DNA of 64,000 nt from Deltaproteobacteria bacterium (GTDB lineage: Bacteria > Desulfobacterota > Syntrophia > Syntrophales > UBA2192): positions 1 through 64,000 of the forward strand of contig JAAYEC010000075.1 in assembly GCA_012728915.1 (NCBI GenBank). The letters are read 5' to 3'. This document shows, piece after piece, positions 45,354 to 54,768 of this stretch. Position 1 is the first letter of the stretch, and every line of letters begins with the position of its first letter. The translations under genes and the position numbers were made by a program. The notes under the pieces are model-generated. The model searched no databases and was not told where the DNA came from. It was given only the letters and a program-made list of their open reading frames with translations.

Positions 45354-46290
45354 TATACAGGAACCGTTCGAAGAACCGGTGGAACGGGGTCCATTCCGAC
45401 TCCCCGGCACCCGAATTCCCGATGAACTCCTGGAAGGCCGCCACCTTGGCATCGAGGTCGTCGACGAAGTGGACGATGAGGGCCTCCACGGTCTTGGGCC
45501 GTTTGGGCGACCCGAAGTCGAGTTCTCCGTGATGGGCGAGGATCACGTGCTTGAGCTCCAGGGCCAGGTCTTCGGGGAACCCCTCGATCGACGCGATCTT
45601 CCGGTCGAGCATCTCCACCCCGAGCAGGATGTGCCCCACGAGGCGTCCCGGCGTCGAGTAGTCGATGGCCCGGTCGTAGGTGAACTCCTCGGTCTTGCCG
45701 ATGTCGTGCAGGATGCCGCCGGCAATCAGCATGTCGCGGCTCGCCGCCGGGTAGTGACCCGCCAGGGCGTCCAGGATCTTCACCATGGACAGGGTGTGTT
45801 CCAGCAGCCCCCCGAGGTAGGCATGATGGAACCCCTTGGCCGCGGGGGCCCGCTTGAGCCGCGCGGCCAGCTGGGGGTCGTCGAGAAAGGCCGCCAGCAG
45901 CTTCTTCAGCCAGGGGTTCTCGACGGAGCCCGCGTAGGCCGCTAGCGCCGCAAACATCTCCTCCACGTCGCCCTTCGTGCTGGGAAAGTAGTCCCAGGGG
46001 TCGATCCCGGTCTCATCCATCCTGCGGATGTCCAGGACGGCCAGCTGCGTGGCGTCGCGGTAGCTCACGGCCCGTCCCTGCACGGAGACGATGTCGCCCT
46101 TCCGGAAAAGCGGATCGAGGGCCGCGACGTTGTCCCAGACGCGCCCCTCGACATCCCCCGTCCGGTCACGGAGCTTCACGCTGAGATAGGGCGCCCCCTT
46201 CTGCGAATAGGCCAGATTCTTTTCCATGACGAGAAAGGAGCTCTTGATTTTCTCCCCGGCTTTGATGTCCTTGACGTACAGTGTCTTCAC
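45334..46290 (-). CDS. yhaM: YhaM-type 3'-5' exoribonuclease (OB fold plus HD domain)
   Basis: 318 residues. An OB-fold (15-95, APYLSVKLRDRTGDVEGRVWD) precedes an HD domain: HHAYLGGLLEHTLSM, ILHDIGKTEEF (HD pair) and HVILAHHGELDFGSPKRPKTVEA. This is the architecture of YhaM/CBF1. It should trim RNA or DNA 3' ends in a metal-dependent way. It starts 10 bp after fdhD and so is likely in the selB-fdhD transcript. Confidence 0.92.
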   Translation of the reverse strand: MKTLYVKDIKAGEKIKSSFLVMEKNLAYSQKGAPYLSVKLRDRTGDVEGRVWDNVAALDPLFRKGDIVSVQGRAVSYRDATQLAVLDIRRMDETGIDPWDYFPSTKGDVEEMFAALAAYAGSVENPWLKKLLAAFLDDPQLAARLKRAPAAKGFHHAYLGGLLEHTLSMVKILDALAGHYPAASRDMLIAGGILHDIGKTEEFTYDRAIDYSTPGRLVGHILLGVEMLDRKIASIEGFPEDLALELKHVILAHHGELDFGSPKRPKTVEALIVHFVDDLDAKVAAFQEFIGNSGAGESEWTPFHRFFERFLYKGGQKA

Positions 46291-46300
46291 GCGGATTGTC

Positions 46301-47137
46301 CTATTCCCCTTTCGCCTTTGCCCTCCGGCCCTTCTTCGGCGCCCCGGACGGCTTTAAATGCCGGGCGCCGGCATACACGATGAATGAGCCTCCCCTGGCG
46401 CAGCCGGCGATCGCGATGCCCACCTCTTCCGCCTGCGCGACAGCCCTCGAGGTGGCCGCGGAGTGGGAAACGATGAAGGGGATCCCCATGCGCCGGGCCT
46501 TGGCGACGATCTCCGAGGAAACGCGCCCGGTCGTCAGCAGGACCTTGTCGGAAAGATCGACCCCCTCGAGGAGCGCCCACCCGCAGAGCATGTCGATCGT
46601 GTTGTGCCGCCCGATATCCTCCCGCACCGCAAGGATTCCGCGCGGGCCCGCGATGGCCGAGCCGTGCGTTCCGCGCGTGCGTTCGTGGATCGCCGTCGCG
46701 GCGAGCAGGGCCTCCATGAGATCCGGGACGGCCTCCGCATCGAGCTTCGGGACCGCCGCCGCGGCGGGCTTCCCCCGGCCCAGCGGCATGAGCGTCCGGC
46801 TGCCCCGCGCCCCGCTCGAGGCGATCGTCTTCGGCGGCGTCACGGGAAGGGCCCTGCCCCTGCCTCCGCAGGTCCGGACATGGACCCGCCCGGGGCTGAA
46901 GTCCATCCTCACGATGTCCGCGGCCTCCTCGATCAGGCCCTCCTGCTTCAGGAACCCGGCGGCAAGCTCCCGCAGGCGGATTCCGGCGCAGGCGATCGTC
47001 ACGACGGCGCGGCCGTCGGCAACGACCTCCAGAAGCTCCTCGTGGACCACGTCCACATCCCTTGCGGCGATCCGCTTCCCGTCGAAGCGGCGCAGCCTGA
47101 GGCGATCGATCCCTTCCGCGGCCGTCTTCTTCCTCAT
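46301..47137 (-). CDS. fdhD: FdhD family sulfurtransferase-like protein lacking the CxxC motif
   Basis: 278 residues. HEELLEVVADGRAVVTIACAGIRLRELAAGFLKQEGLI, DIGRHNTIDMLCGWALLE, LLTTGRVSSEIVAKARRMGIPFIVS and AIAGCARGGSFIVYAG are strong FdhD signatures. FdhD normally passes sulfur from IscS to the molybdenum cofactor of formate dehydrogenase through a CGxCG loop; here that loop reads SSGARGSRT, so both cysteines are replaced. The protein may bind cofactor without carrying sulfur, or use another residue. It starts 2 bp after selB, which supports a link to a selenium-containing formate dehydrogenase. Its last residues are encoded by a CCTTTCGCC-type repeat. Confidence 0.9.
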   Translation of the reverse strand: MRKKTAAEGIDRLRLRRFDGKRIAARDVDVVHEELLEVVADGRAVVTIACAGIRLRELAAGFLKQEGLIEEAADIVRMDFSPGRVHVRTCGGRGRALPVTPPKTIASSGARGSRTLMPLGRGKPAAAAVPKLDAEAVPDLMEALLAATAIHERTRGTHGSAIAGPRGILAVREDIGRHNTIDMLCGWALLEGVDLSDKVLLTTGRVSSEIVAKARRMGIPFIVSHSAATSRAVAQAEEVGIAIAGCARGGSFIVYAGARHLKPSGAPKKGRRAKAKGE

Positions 47138-47139
47138 CG

Positions 47140-49053
47140 CTACCGCCGCTCCCTCAGCGTCCGGTGATCGCCCACGCGGATCGTGAGCCTGGTCGCGTCG
47201 AAATATTCCATGAGGGGGATGATGTACTTGCGCGACAGCCCCGTAAGGTCCTTGAAGGTGGCCGGGGTGGCCTTGCCGGCCTTCATGAGGGCCGCCGTGT
47301 AATCCTCCCTGAGCCTGTTGAGCGGACCGCTGTGGACGTAAAGCTCCTCGGTGACCTTCACGAGGACCCCTTCGTTGAGAAGCACCCCGAGGACGCTCTG
47401 GACCTCGGACTTCTTCCCGCCCAACGCCTCCATGACTTCCTTGACGGACGGCACCGCGAGTCCCGCGTCGCGGTAGATCTTCTCGATCCGGCCCCCCAGG
47501 TCGCCCAGGTTGCCCTTGAGATCGACCCGGTGCGAAGCGAGCCGGACGTGCTCCCGATCGGCGAGAATCTTCTTTTCGTTCTCCAGCTCCTTGAGGGCCA
47601 TGTTGAAGAGCTTGCTCTCGACCTCGTGGCCCGCCGTCACCCGGAGCTCCTCCTTGGGGACCCCTTCCTTGAGGGGCTGCCGCTGGTGGTACAGCCCGAT
47701 TTCCTTCAGCAGCTCTTCCTTCAGCCGCTGGTACGCCGGGAACGAGACGATCCGGGTCTCTTCCCGGTCGATGCGGATCACGGTTTTCTCCTCGGCCATG
47801 TCCTTCAGGACCCGGCTCAGGCCGGCCAGGGGAATCCCCGCCCGGACGGCAAGCCGGCTCGCCGCGAGCCCCTGCACCGCTGCGCGCCCGAGGATGACGG
47901 CGGCGCGCTCCGCTTCCGTTCCCGTGCGGAGGGTTTCCAGCTCGGCGGCAAAGCGATCTTTCGCCTTTTTCTGTTTCACCGCGTCGGGGTCGAGAATCTC
48001 CCCGCCGCCCACCGTGCGGATCGGGGAGTAGCTCCGGATGACAAAGCGGTCTTTCCCCATGGCCACGACGGGCGCCTCGAGCAGGAGCTGCGCGTAGACG
48101 CGTTCGCCCGGCTTGAGCTCTTCCCGGTCCAGGAGGATGACCCGGGCCATGATCTCGCTCGTCCCCGTGTGGAACCGCACGAGCGCCCGATTCCTCAGCG
48201 CGCGGCCGGCGCCCTTCAGGAACTCGAGGTGGACGTCGAGCCTTTCGGAGGGCTCGAAGATGCCGGGGTGGGCCACCACGTCGCCGCGATGGAGCGCCGC
48301 GCGTTCCAGCCCCTGGAGGTTGATGGCGGTGCGCTGCCCGGCCCCGGCGCTCTGCTGCGCATCGTTGTGCACCTGGATGCCCCGGACCTTGGCGTGGATG
48401 CGCTGGGGAAGGACCTCGACGGTGTCGCCCACGGTCACCTGCCCGGACACGAGGGTCCCCGTCACGACGCTTCCGAACCCCTTCATGGTGAAGACCCGGT
48501 CCACGGGAATCCGTAACAACCCGCTGTCGCCGCGTTCGCCGATCCGGCGGGCCAGCTCCTCGATGGCGGCTGAAAGCTCCGCGATCCCCTGGCCCGACAC
48601 GGCGGACACCGGGATGATCGGGGCCCCGTCGAGAAAGGTCGCTTTCATGAACTGACGGACGTCGTCCCGCACGAGGGCAAGCCAGTCGGCATCGACCAGA
48701 TCGGTCTTGGTGAGCGCGATGATGCCGTTGCGGATCCCGAGCAGCGTGCAGATGTCGAGGTGCTCGCTCGTCTGGGGCATGATGCCCTCGTCGGCGGCGA
48801 TCACGAGCAGCACGAAGTCGATCCCGGTGGCGCCGGCGACCATGTTCTTGACGAACTTCTCGTGACCCGGCACGTCGACGACCCCGAGGGTGCCGCCGTT
48901 CTTGAGGGGGAGAGACGCGAAGCCCAGCTCGATCGTGATGCCCCGCTCCTTTTCCTCCTTCAGGCGGTCCGTGTCCACGCCGGTGAGGGCCTTGACGAGC
49001 GAGGTCTTCCCATGATCGACGTGGCCGGCGGTGCCGAGAATGATGTGCTTCAT
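47140..49053 (-). CDS. selB: Selenocysteine-specific translation elongation factor SelB
   Basis: 637 residues, the usual SelB length. The GTPase has [35 protein letters not shown] and ALTKTD. Two EF-Tu-like barrels and a SelB-specific third domain follow ([12 protein letters not shown]...[12 protein letters not shown]). The C-terminal 220 residues carry the winged-helix array that binds SECIS hairpins. It delivers Sec-tRNA to UGA codons and so supports decoding in the HesB-like gene at 8426. First gene of selB-fdhD-yhaM. selA, selD and the Sec tRNA are not in the window. Confidence 0.97.
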   Translation of the reverse strand: MKHIILGTAGHVDHGKTSLVKALTGVDTDRLKEEKERGITIELGFASLPLKNGGTLGVVDVPGHEKFVKNMVAGATGIDFVLLVIAADEGIMPQTSEHLDICTLLGIRNGIIALTKTDLVDADWLALVRDDVRQFMKATFLDGAPIIPVSAVSGQGIAELSAAIEELARRIGERGDSGLLRIPVDRVFTMKGFGSVVTGTLVSGQVTVGDTVEVLPQRIHAKVRGIQVHNDAQQSAGAGQRTAINLQGLERAALHRGDVVAHPGIFEPSERLDVHLEFLKGAGRALRNRALVRFHTGTSEIMARVILLDREELKPGERVYAQLLLEAPVVAMGKDRFVIRSYSPIRTVGGGEILDPDAVKQKKAKDRFAAELETLRTGTEAERAAVILGRAAVQGLAASRLAVRAGIPLAGLSRVLKDMAEEKTVIRIDREETRIVSFPAYQRLKEELLKEIGLYHQRQPLKEGVPKEELRVTAGHEVESKLFNMALKELENEKKILADREHVRLASHRVDLKGNLGDLGGRIEKIYRDAGLAVPSVKEVMEALGGKKSEVQSVLGVLLNEGVLVKVTEELYVHSGPLNRLREDYTAALMKAGKATPATFKDLTGLSRKYIIPLMEYFDATRLTIRVGDHRTLRERR

Positions 49054-49191
49054 GCGAAATCGCCCCGTTTTCGCGCATCCGGCGCGAACAGGCTATGAGA
49101 TAACAGAAATCCGGCGCCGACTCAATCCCAAACCCGTGCGCAAGGGCGGAACGCATGAATAACGATGGATAAATTTCTCTTCGTTTAGGCA

Positions 49192-49368
49192 GTCAGTCAG
49201 GATTCTTGAAGCGAAGTTAGGCGTGTTTTCGTTAACCGATCTTCGCGAAGCGGAGCGCCGGCGACGCAAACGGTTTGAGCCCGCAGGGCGAGTTTTTGCG
49301 TCCGCGGCACAGCGAGCGTTCGATCGGTCGAAAACCGCCTATTCACGAAAGAATTCTGGTTGAGTGAC
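49192..49368. repeat. 177-bp imperfect palindrome upstream of selB
   Basis: The left arm from 49192 and the reverse complement of the right arm ending at 49368 share GTCA-TCA, ATTCTT, TAGGCG, GTTTTCG, ACCGATC and GACGCAAA in the same order. The centre is GCCC-GCA-GGGC at 49279-49289. The whole could fold into one long hairpin with interruptions. It contains no gene and resembles a REP-like or miniature palindromic element. Confidence 0.8.
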
Positions 49369-49427
49369 TTCAGCTCCGTGTTTTCCGCCCTTGCACACAT
49401 CCCCTCCGTCCTTTATATATACCCCCC

Positions 49428-49886
49428 ATGAGAATCCTCGGGATCGACTATGGCGACAAGCGCATCGGCCTGGCCCTGTCCGACGAGTTGGAGGTGACGG
49501 CGCGAGGGCTCGGGGTCATCGAGCGCAAATCGAAGAAAGCCGACCTGGATGCCCTCGCCGCAGTCGTCGCGGAGCACGCCGTCGGCGCCATCGTCGTCGG
49601 ATATCCCCTGCGCCTCGACGGATCGGCGGGCATCCAGTGCGGAAAGGTCGACCGGTTCATCGCCGCCGTCCGGGAATCGATCCCGGCGGTGCCCGTCACG
49701 GTCTGGGACGAGACGCTCTCCACGAAAGAGGCCGAGGGGTTGATGCGCCAGACGGGCGTGAACCGAAAGAGGAAGCGGGGCCTGGTGGACCGCATCGCCG
49801 CCGCATTCATCCTGCAGGACTATCTCGACAAGAAAAGCCGGCATGCCCCGGTCGGGCCCGCCGGCCCCGGGGACGGCCCCCCATGA
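49428..49886 (+). CDS. ruvX: YqgF/RuvX RNase H-like nuclease
   Basis: 152 residues. MRILGIDYGDKRIGLALSD, AIVVGYPLRLDGSAG, DETLSTKEAEGLM and DRIAAAFILQDYLD carry the acidic active-site residues of the YqgF family. It is involved in processing the 5' end of pre-16S rRNA or in resolving branched DNA. It overlaps mltG by 4 bp (ATGA). Confidence 0.95.
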   Translation: MRILGIDYGDKRIGLALSDELEVTARGLGVIERKSKKADLDALAAVVAEHAVGAIVVGYPLRLDGSAGIQCGKVDRFIAAVRESIPAVPVTVWDETLSTKEAEGLMRQTGVNRKRKRGLVDRIAAAFILQDYLDKKSRHAPVGPAGPGDGPP

Positions 49887-50908
49887 CGATCCTGAAACGC
49901 CTCCGCTGTCGCCGCCTGGCGATCCTCGCGCTCGCCGCGACGGCGGGAATCGCCGCCGCGCTGTGGCTTCTCGTCTCCCTGCCGGGCCCCGGCGGCCGGG
50001 AGGAACCCGTCACCGTGCACATCCCCCGCGGCACGCCCTTCGGCCAGATCGTCAGCCTCCTCGACCGCAATGGGCTGGCGCGCAGCAGGATCCTCTTGCG
50101 CGTCATGGGGTTTGTCACCAACGCCTCCCTGCGGGTCAAGGCGGGGGAATACGAGTTCACGCGGGCCATGCCGCCACGGGAGATCCTGAGAAAGCTCGTC
50201 GAGGGGGACGTGAAGAAGCACCCCGTTGTCGTGCCCGAGGGCTTCACGGTGAGAAAGATCGCCGCGCGCCTGGCCGCCGAGGGCCTCGTCGAGGAGAAAG
50301 AGTTCCTGCGGCTGGCCGGGGACAGGAGACTGCTTGCCGATTTGAACATCCCGGCGCCGAACGCCGAGGGGTTTCTCTTCCCCGACACGTACATCTTTGA
50401 CCGGGAGATGGACGCCGCCGCGATCATGAAGAAGATGGCCGCGCAGTTCCGCGTGAAGGTAACGGCGGAGATGACCGACAAGGCCGGCGAGCAGGGGCTC
50501 TCCCTCGTCCAGTGGGTGACGCTGGCCTCGATCATCGAGAAGGAGACGGGGCTGAAAAGCGAGATGCCGCTCGTGGCGGCCGTGTTCCGCAACCGGCTGA
50601 AGAACAAGATGCCGCTGCAGAGCGACCCCACCGTGATCTACGGCATCGAAAATTTCGACGGTAATTTGACGCGTCGGCACCTGGAGCGCCAAAATCCCTA
50701 TAACAGCTACCTCAACCGGGGCCTGCCGCCGGGCCCCATCTGCAGCCCCGGCCTGGACGCCCTCCGGGCGGCCCTGAACCCCGCGCCGGTCAAATACCTG
50801 TACTTCGTCTCCCGCAACGACGGGTCCCACCACTTTTCCGAAACCCTCCCCGAGCACAGCCGGGCCGTCCGGAAGTACCAAATCAACCGAAAATCCCGCG
50901 GAAATTAA
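49883..50908 (+). CDS. mltG: Endolytic murein transglycosylase MltG
   Basis: 341 residues. One N-terminal membrane helix (about 13-34), a LysM-like part (VTVHIPRGTPFGQIVSLL) and the YceG domain with LASIIEKETG (catalytic Glu), VFRNRLKNKMPLQSDPTVIYG and YNSYLNRGLPPGPICSPGLDAL. It cuts nascent glycan strands and sets their length. It directly precedes the mraZ promoter of the cell wall cluster. Confidence 0.96.
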   Translation: MTILKRLRCRRLAILALAATAGIAAALWLLVSLPGPGGREEPVTVHIPRGTPFGQIVSLLDRNGLARSRILLRVMGFVTNASLRVKAGEYEFTRAMPPREILRKLVEGDVKKHPVVVPEGFTVRKIAARLAAEGLVEEKEFLRLAGDRRLLADLNIPAPNAEGFLFPDTYIFDREMDAAAIMKKMAAQFRVKVTAEMTDKAGEQGLSLVQWVTLASIIEKETGLKSEMPLVAAVFRNRLKNKMPLQSDPTVIYGIENFDGNLTRRHLERQNPYNSYLNRGLPPGPICSPGLDALRAALNPAPVKYLYFVSRNDGSHHFSETLPEHSRAVRKYQINRKSRGN

Positions 50909-50917
50909 ACTTTTTTC

Positions 50918-50946
50918 TTGACAGAAACGGAAGACGGCCCTAGTAT
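50918..50946 (+). promoter_or_regulatory. mraZ promoter
   Basis: A perfect TTGACA (50918-50923) and TAGTAT (50941-50946) with 17-nt spacing, starting 10 bp after the mltG stop codon begins to clear the coding region. Confidence 0.8.
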
Positions 50947-50955
50947 TGCATCCGG

Positions 50956-50980
50956 GTGGAGCAAAGTGGATGATTGTGGA
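50956..50980 (+). promoter_or_regulatory. MraZ box: three GTGGA repeats with 10-bp period
   Basis: GTGGA occurs at 50956, 50966 and 50976, each exactly 10 bp apart, between the -10 box and the mraZ start. MraZ is known to bind short direct repeats with 10-bp spacing in its own promoter (TGGGN type in E. coli), so this is a good candidate operator of variant sequence. Confidence 0.75.
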
Positions 50981-50992
50981 GGGGTCTCTCGC

Positions 50993-51439
50993 ATGTCTGT
51001 GTTCCGGGGGAGATATTACCATACGATAGACGACAAAGGAAGAATCATCTTCCCCGCCCGCCTGCGCGAGGTCTTCGCCGAAAAGTACGACAACCGCATG
51101 GTCATCACGAACTGGGACGGCTACCTCATGGTCTTCCCCTTCGACGAGTGGCAGATCCTCGAAGAGAAAATCTCGCATCAATCCATTCTCAAGAAAGAAG
51201 TCCGCGCGTTTCAGCGCTTTTTCATGTCCGGGGCGGTGGACTGCACCTTCGACAGCCAGGGCCGCATCCTCGTTCCCCCGCCCCTGCGCGAGTACGCCGG
51301 GCTGGAGAAAGACATCGTCCTGGCCGGAATGGTCCGAGTCATCGAGATCTGGAGCAAGGAACGCTTCGAGGAGGAGGTCCGCAAGTCCGGCGAACAGATC
51401 GAGGGCTTCAGCGATTACATGGCCGACCTGGGAATCTGA
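50993..51439 (+). CDS. mraZ: MraZ transcriptional regulator
   Basis: 148 residues with two AbrB-like MraZ repeats: [23 protein letters not shown] and [23 protein letters not shown], each with the DxxGR motif. It represses the cluster in other bacteria. The ATG at 50993 has GGAGGGG upstream; an earlier in-frame ATG at 50918 lies inside the promoter. Confidence 0.96.
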   Translation: MSVFRGRYYHTIDDKGRIIFPARLREVFAEKYDNRMVITNWDGYLMVFPFDEWQILEEKISHQSILKKEVRAFQRFFMSGAVDCTFDSQGRILVPPPLREYAGLEKDIVLAGMVRVIEIWSKERFEEEVRKSGEQIEGFSDYMADLGI

Positions 51440-51497
51440 CGGGCAGCTCCCCCGGCGTGATTCCCGCGTCCGCCTCCACCTGAGATCCTTGAAAAGA

Positions 51498-52466
51498 ATG
51501 ATGAACGACGCAGGCGTGCCATCCGTCTACCACGAACCGGTCCTGCTGCAGGAGGTTCTTGAATCGCTCAACCTCAAGCCGGGCGGCATCTACGTGGACG
51601 GCACCCTGGGCGGCGGCGGGCACGCAAGGGGGATCCTGGCTGCCGCGTCCCCCGACGGTATCCTGGTCGGGATCGACCGGGACGGCGACGCCCTCGCGGA
51701 AGCCGGCCGGGCCCTGGCGCCCTTCGGGCGACGCGCGATCCTCGTCCAGGGGAACTACGCCGACCTGAAGGAGATCCTCGCCGCTCTCGGAATCGGGCGC
51801 GTCGACGGCATCGTGCTCGACCTCGGGGTCTCGTCGCGTCAGCTCGAGGCGGCCGAGAGGGGCTTCAGCTTCTCGAAGCCTGCGCCGCTCGACATGCGGA
51901 TGGACCGGCGGGCATCGACCACCGCGCGGGACCTGGTGAACCGGGCCGATGGGCGGGAGCTGGAGCGGATCCTGCGGGATTACGGCGAGGAGCCGATGGC
52001 GGGGCGCATCGCGCGGGCCATCGTCGAGAAGAGGAAGGAGGGCCCGATCGAGAGGACGGACGAACTGGCCGGCATCATCGTCTCCGCCATGCCGGCCCGG
52101 GTGCGGCACGGAAGGATCCACCCCGCGACGCGGAGCTTCCAGGCGCTCCGGATCGCCGTCAACGACGAACTGGCCGGTCTCGCCCGGGGCATCACCTCGG
52201 GGATCGACTGTTTAGCGGAAGGCGGGCGGTTTTCCGTCATCACCTTCCACTCGCTGGAAGACCGGATGGTCAAGGAGCTCTTCCGCGACGCCTCTCGGGT
52301 CTGCACCTGCCCGTCCGATCTTCCCGTCTGCGCCTGCGGGGGCAGGCCGAGGCTCCGGGTCCTTACGCGAAAGCCGGTGCTCCCCGGCCGGGGGGAGACG
52401 GAACGGAACCCCCGGGCGCGCAGCGCGAAACTCAGAACCGCCGAAAGGACAGGAGAATGCCGGTAG
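51498..52466 (+). CDS. rsmH: 16S rRNA m4C1402 methyltransferase
   Basis: 322 residues. YHEPVLLQEVLESLNL, VDGTLGGGGHARGIL (SAM motif), GIVLDLGVSSRQLE, GFSFSKPAPLDMRMD and FSVITFHSLEDRMVKELF are all RsmH signatures. It methylates N4 of C1402 in 16S rRNA. Two adjacent ATGs (51498, 51501) and a TTG at 51489 are possible starts. Confidence 0.97.
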   Translation: MMNDAGVPSVYHEPVLLQEVLESLNLKPGGIYVDGTLGGGGHARGILAAASPDGILVGIDRDGDALAEAGRALAPFGRRAILVQGNYADLKEILAALGIGRVDGIVLDLGVSSRQLEAAERGFSFSKPAPLDMRMDRRASTTARDLVNRADGRELERILRDYGEEPMAGRIARAIVEKRKEGPIERTDELAGIIVSAMPARVRHGRIHPATRSFQALRIAVNDELAGLARGITSGIDCLAEGGRFSVITFHSLEDRMVKELFRDASRVCTCPSDLPVCACGGRPRLRVLTRKPVLPGRGETERNPRARSAKLRTAERTGECR

Positions 52467-52777
52467 CGAAGGTGGCACGGCCCCGGGCTGCGATGGAGGC
52501 AAGGGAACATGCGGCGATGCGTGTTCCCACACTCATCCTGGCGCTGCTCGTGCTGGTGGCCGTGGCGCTCGTCTACGTCTGGTCCCATCTTCACAACACG
52601 CAGCTGAAGTACCGGATCGCCGAGGAGATGACCGTCCGGGAGAACCTCACGGAGGAGAACCGAAGGCTCAAGATGGAGATCGCCACGCTGAAGTCGCCCC
52701 AGCGGATCGAGTCCATCGCCCGGGAAAAGCTCAGGCTCCAATACCCCGAACGGGAGCAGGTGGTCCTGATCAAATGA
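52457..52777 (+). CDS. ftsL: Cell division protein FtsL
   Basis: 106 residues. A short cytoplasmic part, one membrane helix (TLILALLVLVAVALVYVW, about 25-42), then a heptad coiled coil (QLKYRIAEEMTVRENLTEEN...) ending in IARE-KLRLQYPEREQVV, the layout of FtsL. It bridges FtsB/FtsQ and FtsWI in the divisome. Overlaps rsmH and ftsI by a few bases. Confidence 0.88.
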   Translation: MPVAKVARPRAAMEAREHAAMRVPTLILALLVLVAVALVYVWSHLHNTQLKYRIAEEMTVRENLTEENRRLKMEIATLKSPQRIESIAREKLRLQYPEREQVVLIK

Positions 52778-54759
52778 ACGGCCGACCCCGAAAATGGTTC
52801 CGCTTCCGGATCGCCACGATGCTGGCGCTGTTCCTGGTGCTGTTCTGCGCGCTCGTCTTCCGGGCGTTTCACCTGCAGATCATGACGGGGAAGACCTACA
52901 AGACCCTGGCTGAAAAGCAGCACAGGAAGACCCTCCAGCTCTATCCCGAGCGCGGCATCATCTACGACCGCAACGGCGAGAAGCTCGCCGCGAGCATCCT
53001 CGCGGATTCCGTCTTTGCCGACCCTTCCAAGATCGACAACGCCGACGAGGCCGCCGCGCAGCTCGCGGCCGTGACGGGCCAGCCCCGGAAGGCAATCGCC
53101 CAGCAGATCTCCAGGTCGAAGAATTTCTGCTGGGTGGCCCGCATGATCACCCCCGCCCAGTCCGAACAGATCAGGAACCTCAAGATGGAGGGGATTTACC
53201 TGATCCAGGAGCCGAAGCGCTTCTACCCGAACCGGGAACTCGCCGGCCAGATCATCGGCTTCGTGGGCATGGACTCCAACGGCCTCGAGGGTCTCGAGAT
53301 GCGCTACGACGGCTACCTGCGCGGAGAGCCAGAGAAGATCCTCTGGGGACGCGACGCCCGGGGCAAGAAACTCTACATGCCCGAACGTTCCGCCACGGGC
53401 AAGAAGGACGAGCAGCTGAGCCTCGTCCTGACCCTCGACAGCCGCATCCAGCACGCCGTGGAGTCGAACCTGAAGGAGGCCGTGCTGCGGACCCGCGCGC
53501 GGGGCGGATTCATCATCGTCATGGATCCCCGCACGGGCGAGATCCTCGCCATGGCCAACAACCCCGTGTTCAACCCGAACGCCTACGCCAGCGCCGCGGC
53601 CGACAACAAGCGCAACAAGGCCATCACGGACTGCTTCGATCCGGGCTCCACCTTCAAGCCCTTCCTGGTGGCCGCCGCCATCGAGGAGGGCGTTGTGAAG
53701 GAGTCGGACCGCTTCTACTGCGAAAACGGCGCCTACCGCGTGGCCAACGCGACCTTCCACGAGGCCAACCGCAAGCGGCACGGCGTGCTCACCGTGCGGG
53801 AAATCCTGAAATACTCGAGCAACATCGGCTCCGTGAAGATCTCCGAAAAGCTGGGGCGGGAGAAGTTCCACGGCTACATCAGGAATTTCGGCTTCGGCCA
53901 GAAGACGAACATCGAGCTGCCCGGCGAAATCGCGGGCCTGCTGCGGCCCTGGCAGAACTGGACGCAGGTCGACACCTCCACGGTCGCCTTCGGCCAGGGT
54001 GTCTCCGTGACGGCCATCCAGCTCGTCTCGGCCCTGTCCGCCATCGCCAACGGCGGGCTGCTCATGCAGCCTCACATCGTGAAGAAGTTCGTCGACTCGA
54101 GCGGCGAGACGGTCCGGGAGTTCGCCCCCACGCCCGTGCGACGCGTCATCTCCGCGGAGACGGCCCGGAGGATGACCGCCATGCTGACCAACGTCGTCGG
54201 CGAACAGGGCGGCACGGGCAAGAACGCGGCGCTGGTCAACGTGGACGTGGCCGGCAAGACCGGTACGGCCCAGAAGTTCGACTTCGCGCACAAGCGCTTC
54301 TCCAGCGAGCGGGTCCGGACCTCCTTCATGGGATTTTTCCCCTCTGAGAATCCGCGCTTCGTGATGCTCGTCTCCATCGACGAGCCGCAGCTCCACAAGT
54401 GGGGCGGCGAGGCGGCGGCGCCCGTTTTCCGATCGATCTCCCAGCAGCTCATCCGCTGTTTCGAGCACGACATCGGGGAAACACCTCCCGTGCGGGAAAA
54501 AGAAATCAACGCGGGCGCCAGGATCCAACTCGTGTCGACCCCCGCGGCAATTCCGGCAACGGGCGCCGCCGAGGAAGAAGAGGCCGCCATGCCCGATTTC
54601 AGGGGGATGACGGTCCGGCAGGCCTTGAAGGCGGCCCAGGACAGGGGGCTGACCATGAATGTCACGGGCAGCGGCTGGGCCGTCAGCCAGAGACCGGCGG
54701 CGGGCAGCCCGCTCAAGGGCCACCGGTCGTGCACCGTGTCCTTCAGCACAGGGGATTGA
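52774..54759 (+). CDS. ftsI: Division-specific transpeptidase FtsI (PBP3) with PASTA domain
   Basis: 661 residues. One N-terminal helix (about 13-32), a pedestal domain starting ERGIIYDRNGEKLA, and a transpeptidase domain with catalytic Ser292 in GSTFKPF, the SSN triad (348-350) and KTGTAQ (495). A single C-terminal PASTA domain (MPDFRGMTVRQALKAAQDRG onward) is present, which enterobacterial FtsI lacks. It crosslinks septal peptidoglycan with FtsW. ATG overlaps the ftsL stop by 4 bp. Confidence 0.96.
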   Translation: MNGRPRKWFRFRIATMLALFLVLFCALVFRAFHLQIMTGKTYKTLAEKQHRKTLQLYPERGIIYDRNGEKLAASILADSVFADPSKIDNADEAAAQLAAVTGQPRKAIAQQISRSKNFCWVARMITPAQSEQIRNLKMEGIYLIQEPKRFYPNRELAGQIIGFVGMDSNGLEGLEMRYDGYLRGEPEKILWGRDARGKKLYMPERSATGKKDEQLSLVLTLDSRIQHAVESNLKEAVLRTRARGGFIIVMDPRTGEILAMANNPVFNPNAYASAAADNKRNKAITDCFDPGSTFKPFLVAAAIEEGVVKESDRFYCENGAYRVANATFHEANRKRHGVLTVREILKYSSNIGSVKISEKLGREKFHGYIRNFGFGQKTNIELPGEIAGLLRPWQNWTQVDTSTVAFGQGVSVTAIQLVSALSAIANGGLLMQPHIVKKFVDSSGETVREFAPTPVRRVISAETARRMTAMLTNVVGEQGGTGKNAALVNVDVAGKTGTAQKFDFAHKRFSSERVRTSFMGFFPSENPRFVMLVSIDEPQLHKWGGEAAAPVFRSISQQLIRCFEHDIGETPPVREKEINAGARIQLVSTPAAIPATGAAEEEEAAMPDFRGMTVRQALKAAQDRGLTMNVTGSGWAVSQRPAAGSPLKGHRSCTVSFSTGD

Positions 54760-54768
54760 GAGGCCGAC

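Noticed and set aside
49197-49400. 67-codon open frame on the - strand over the large palindrome
   Set aside because: Its codons are dictated by the palindrome and it has no ribosome-binding site or known motif.
50918-50992. N-terminal extension of mraZ from an ATG at 50918
   Set aside because: The extension overlaps the promoter and the GTGGA repeats, and MraZ proteins begin at the position of the ATG at 50993.
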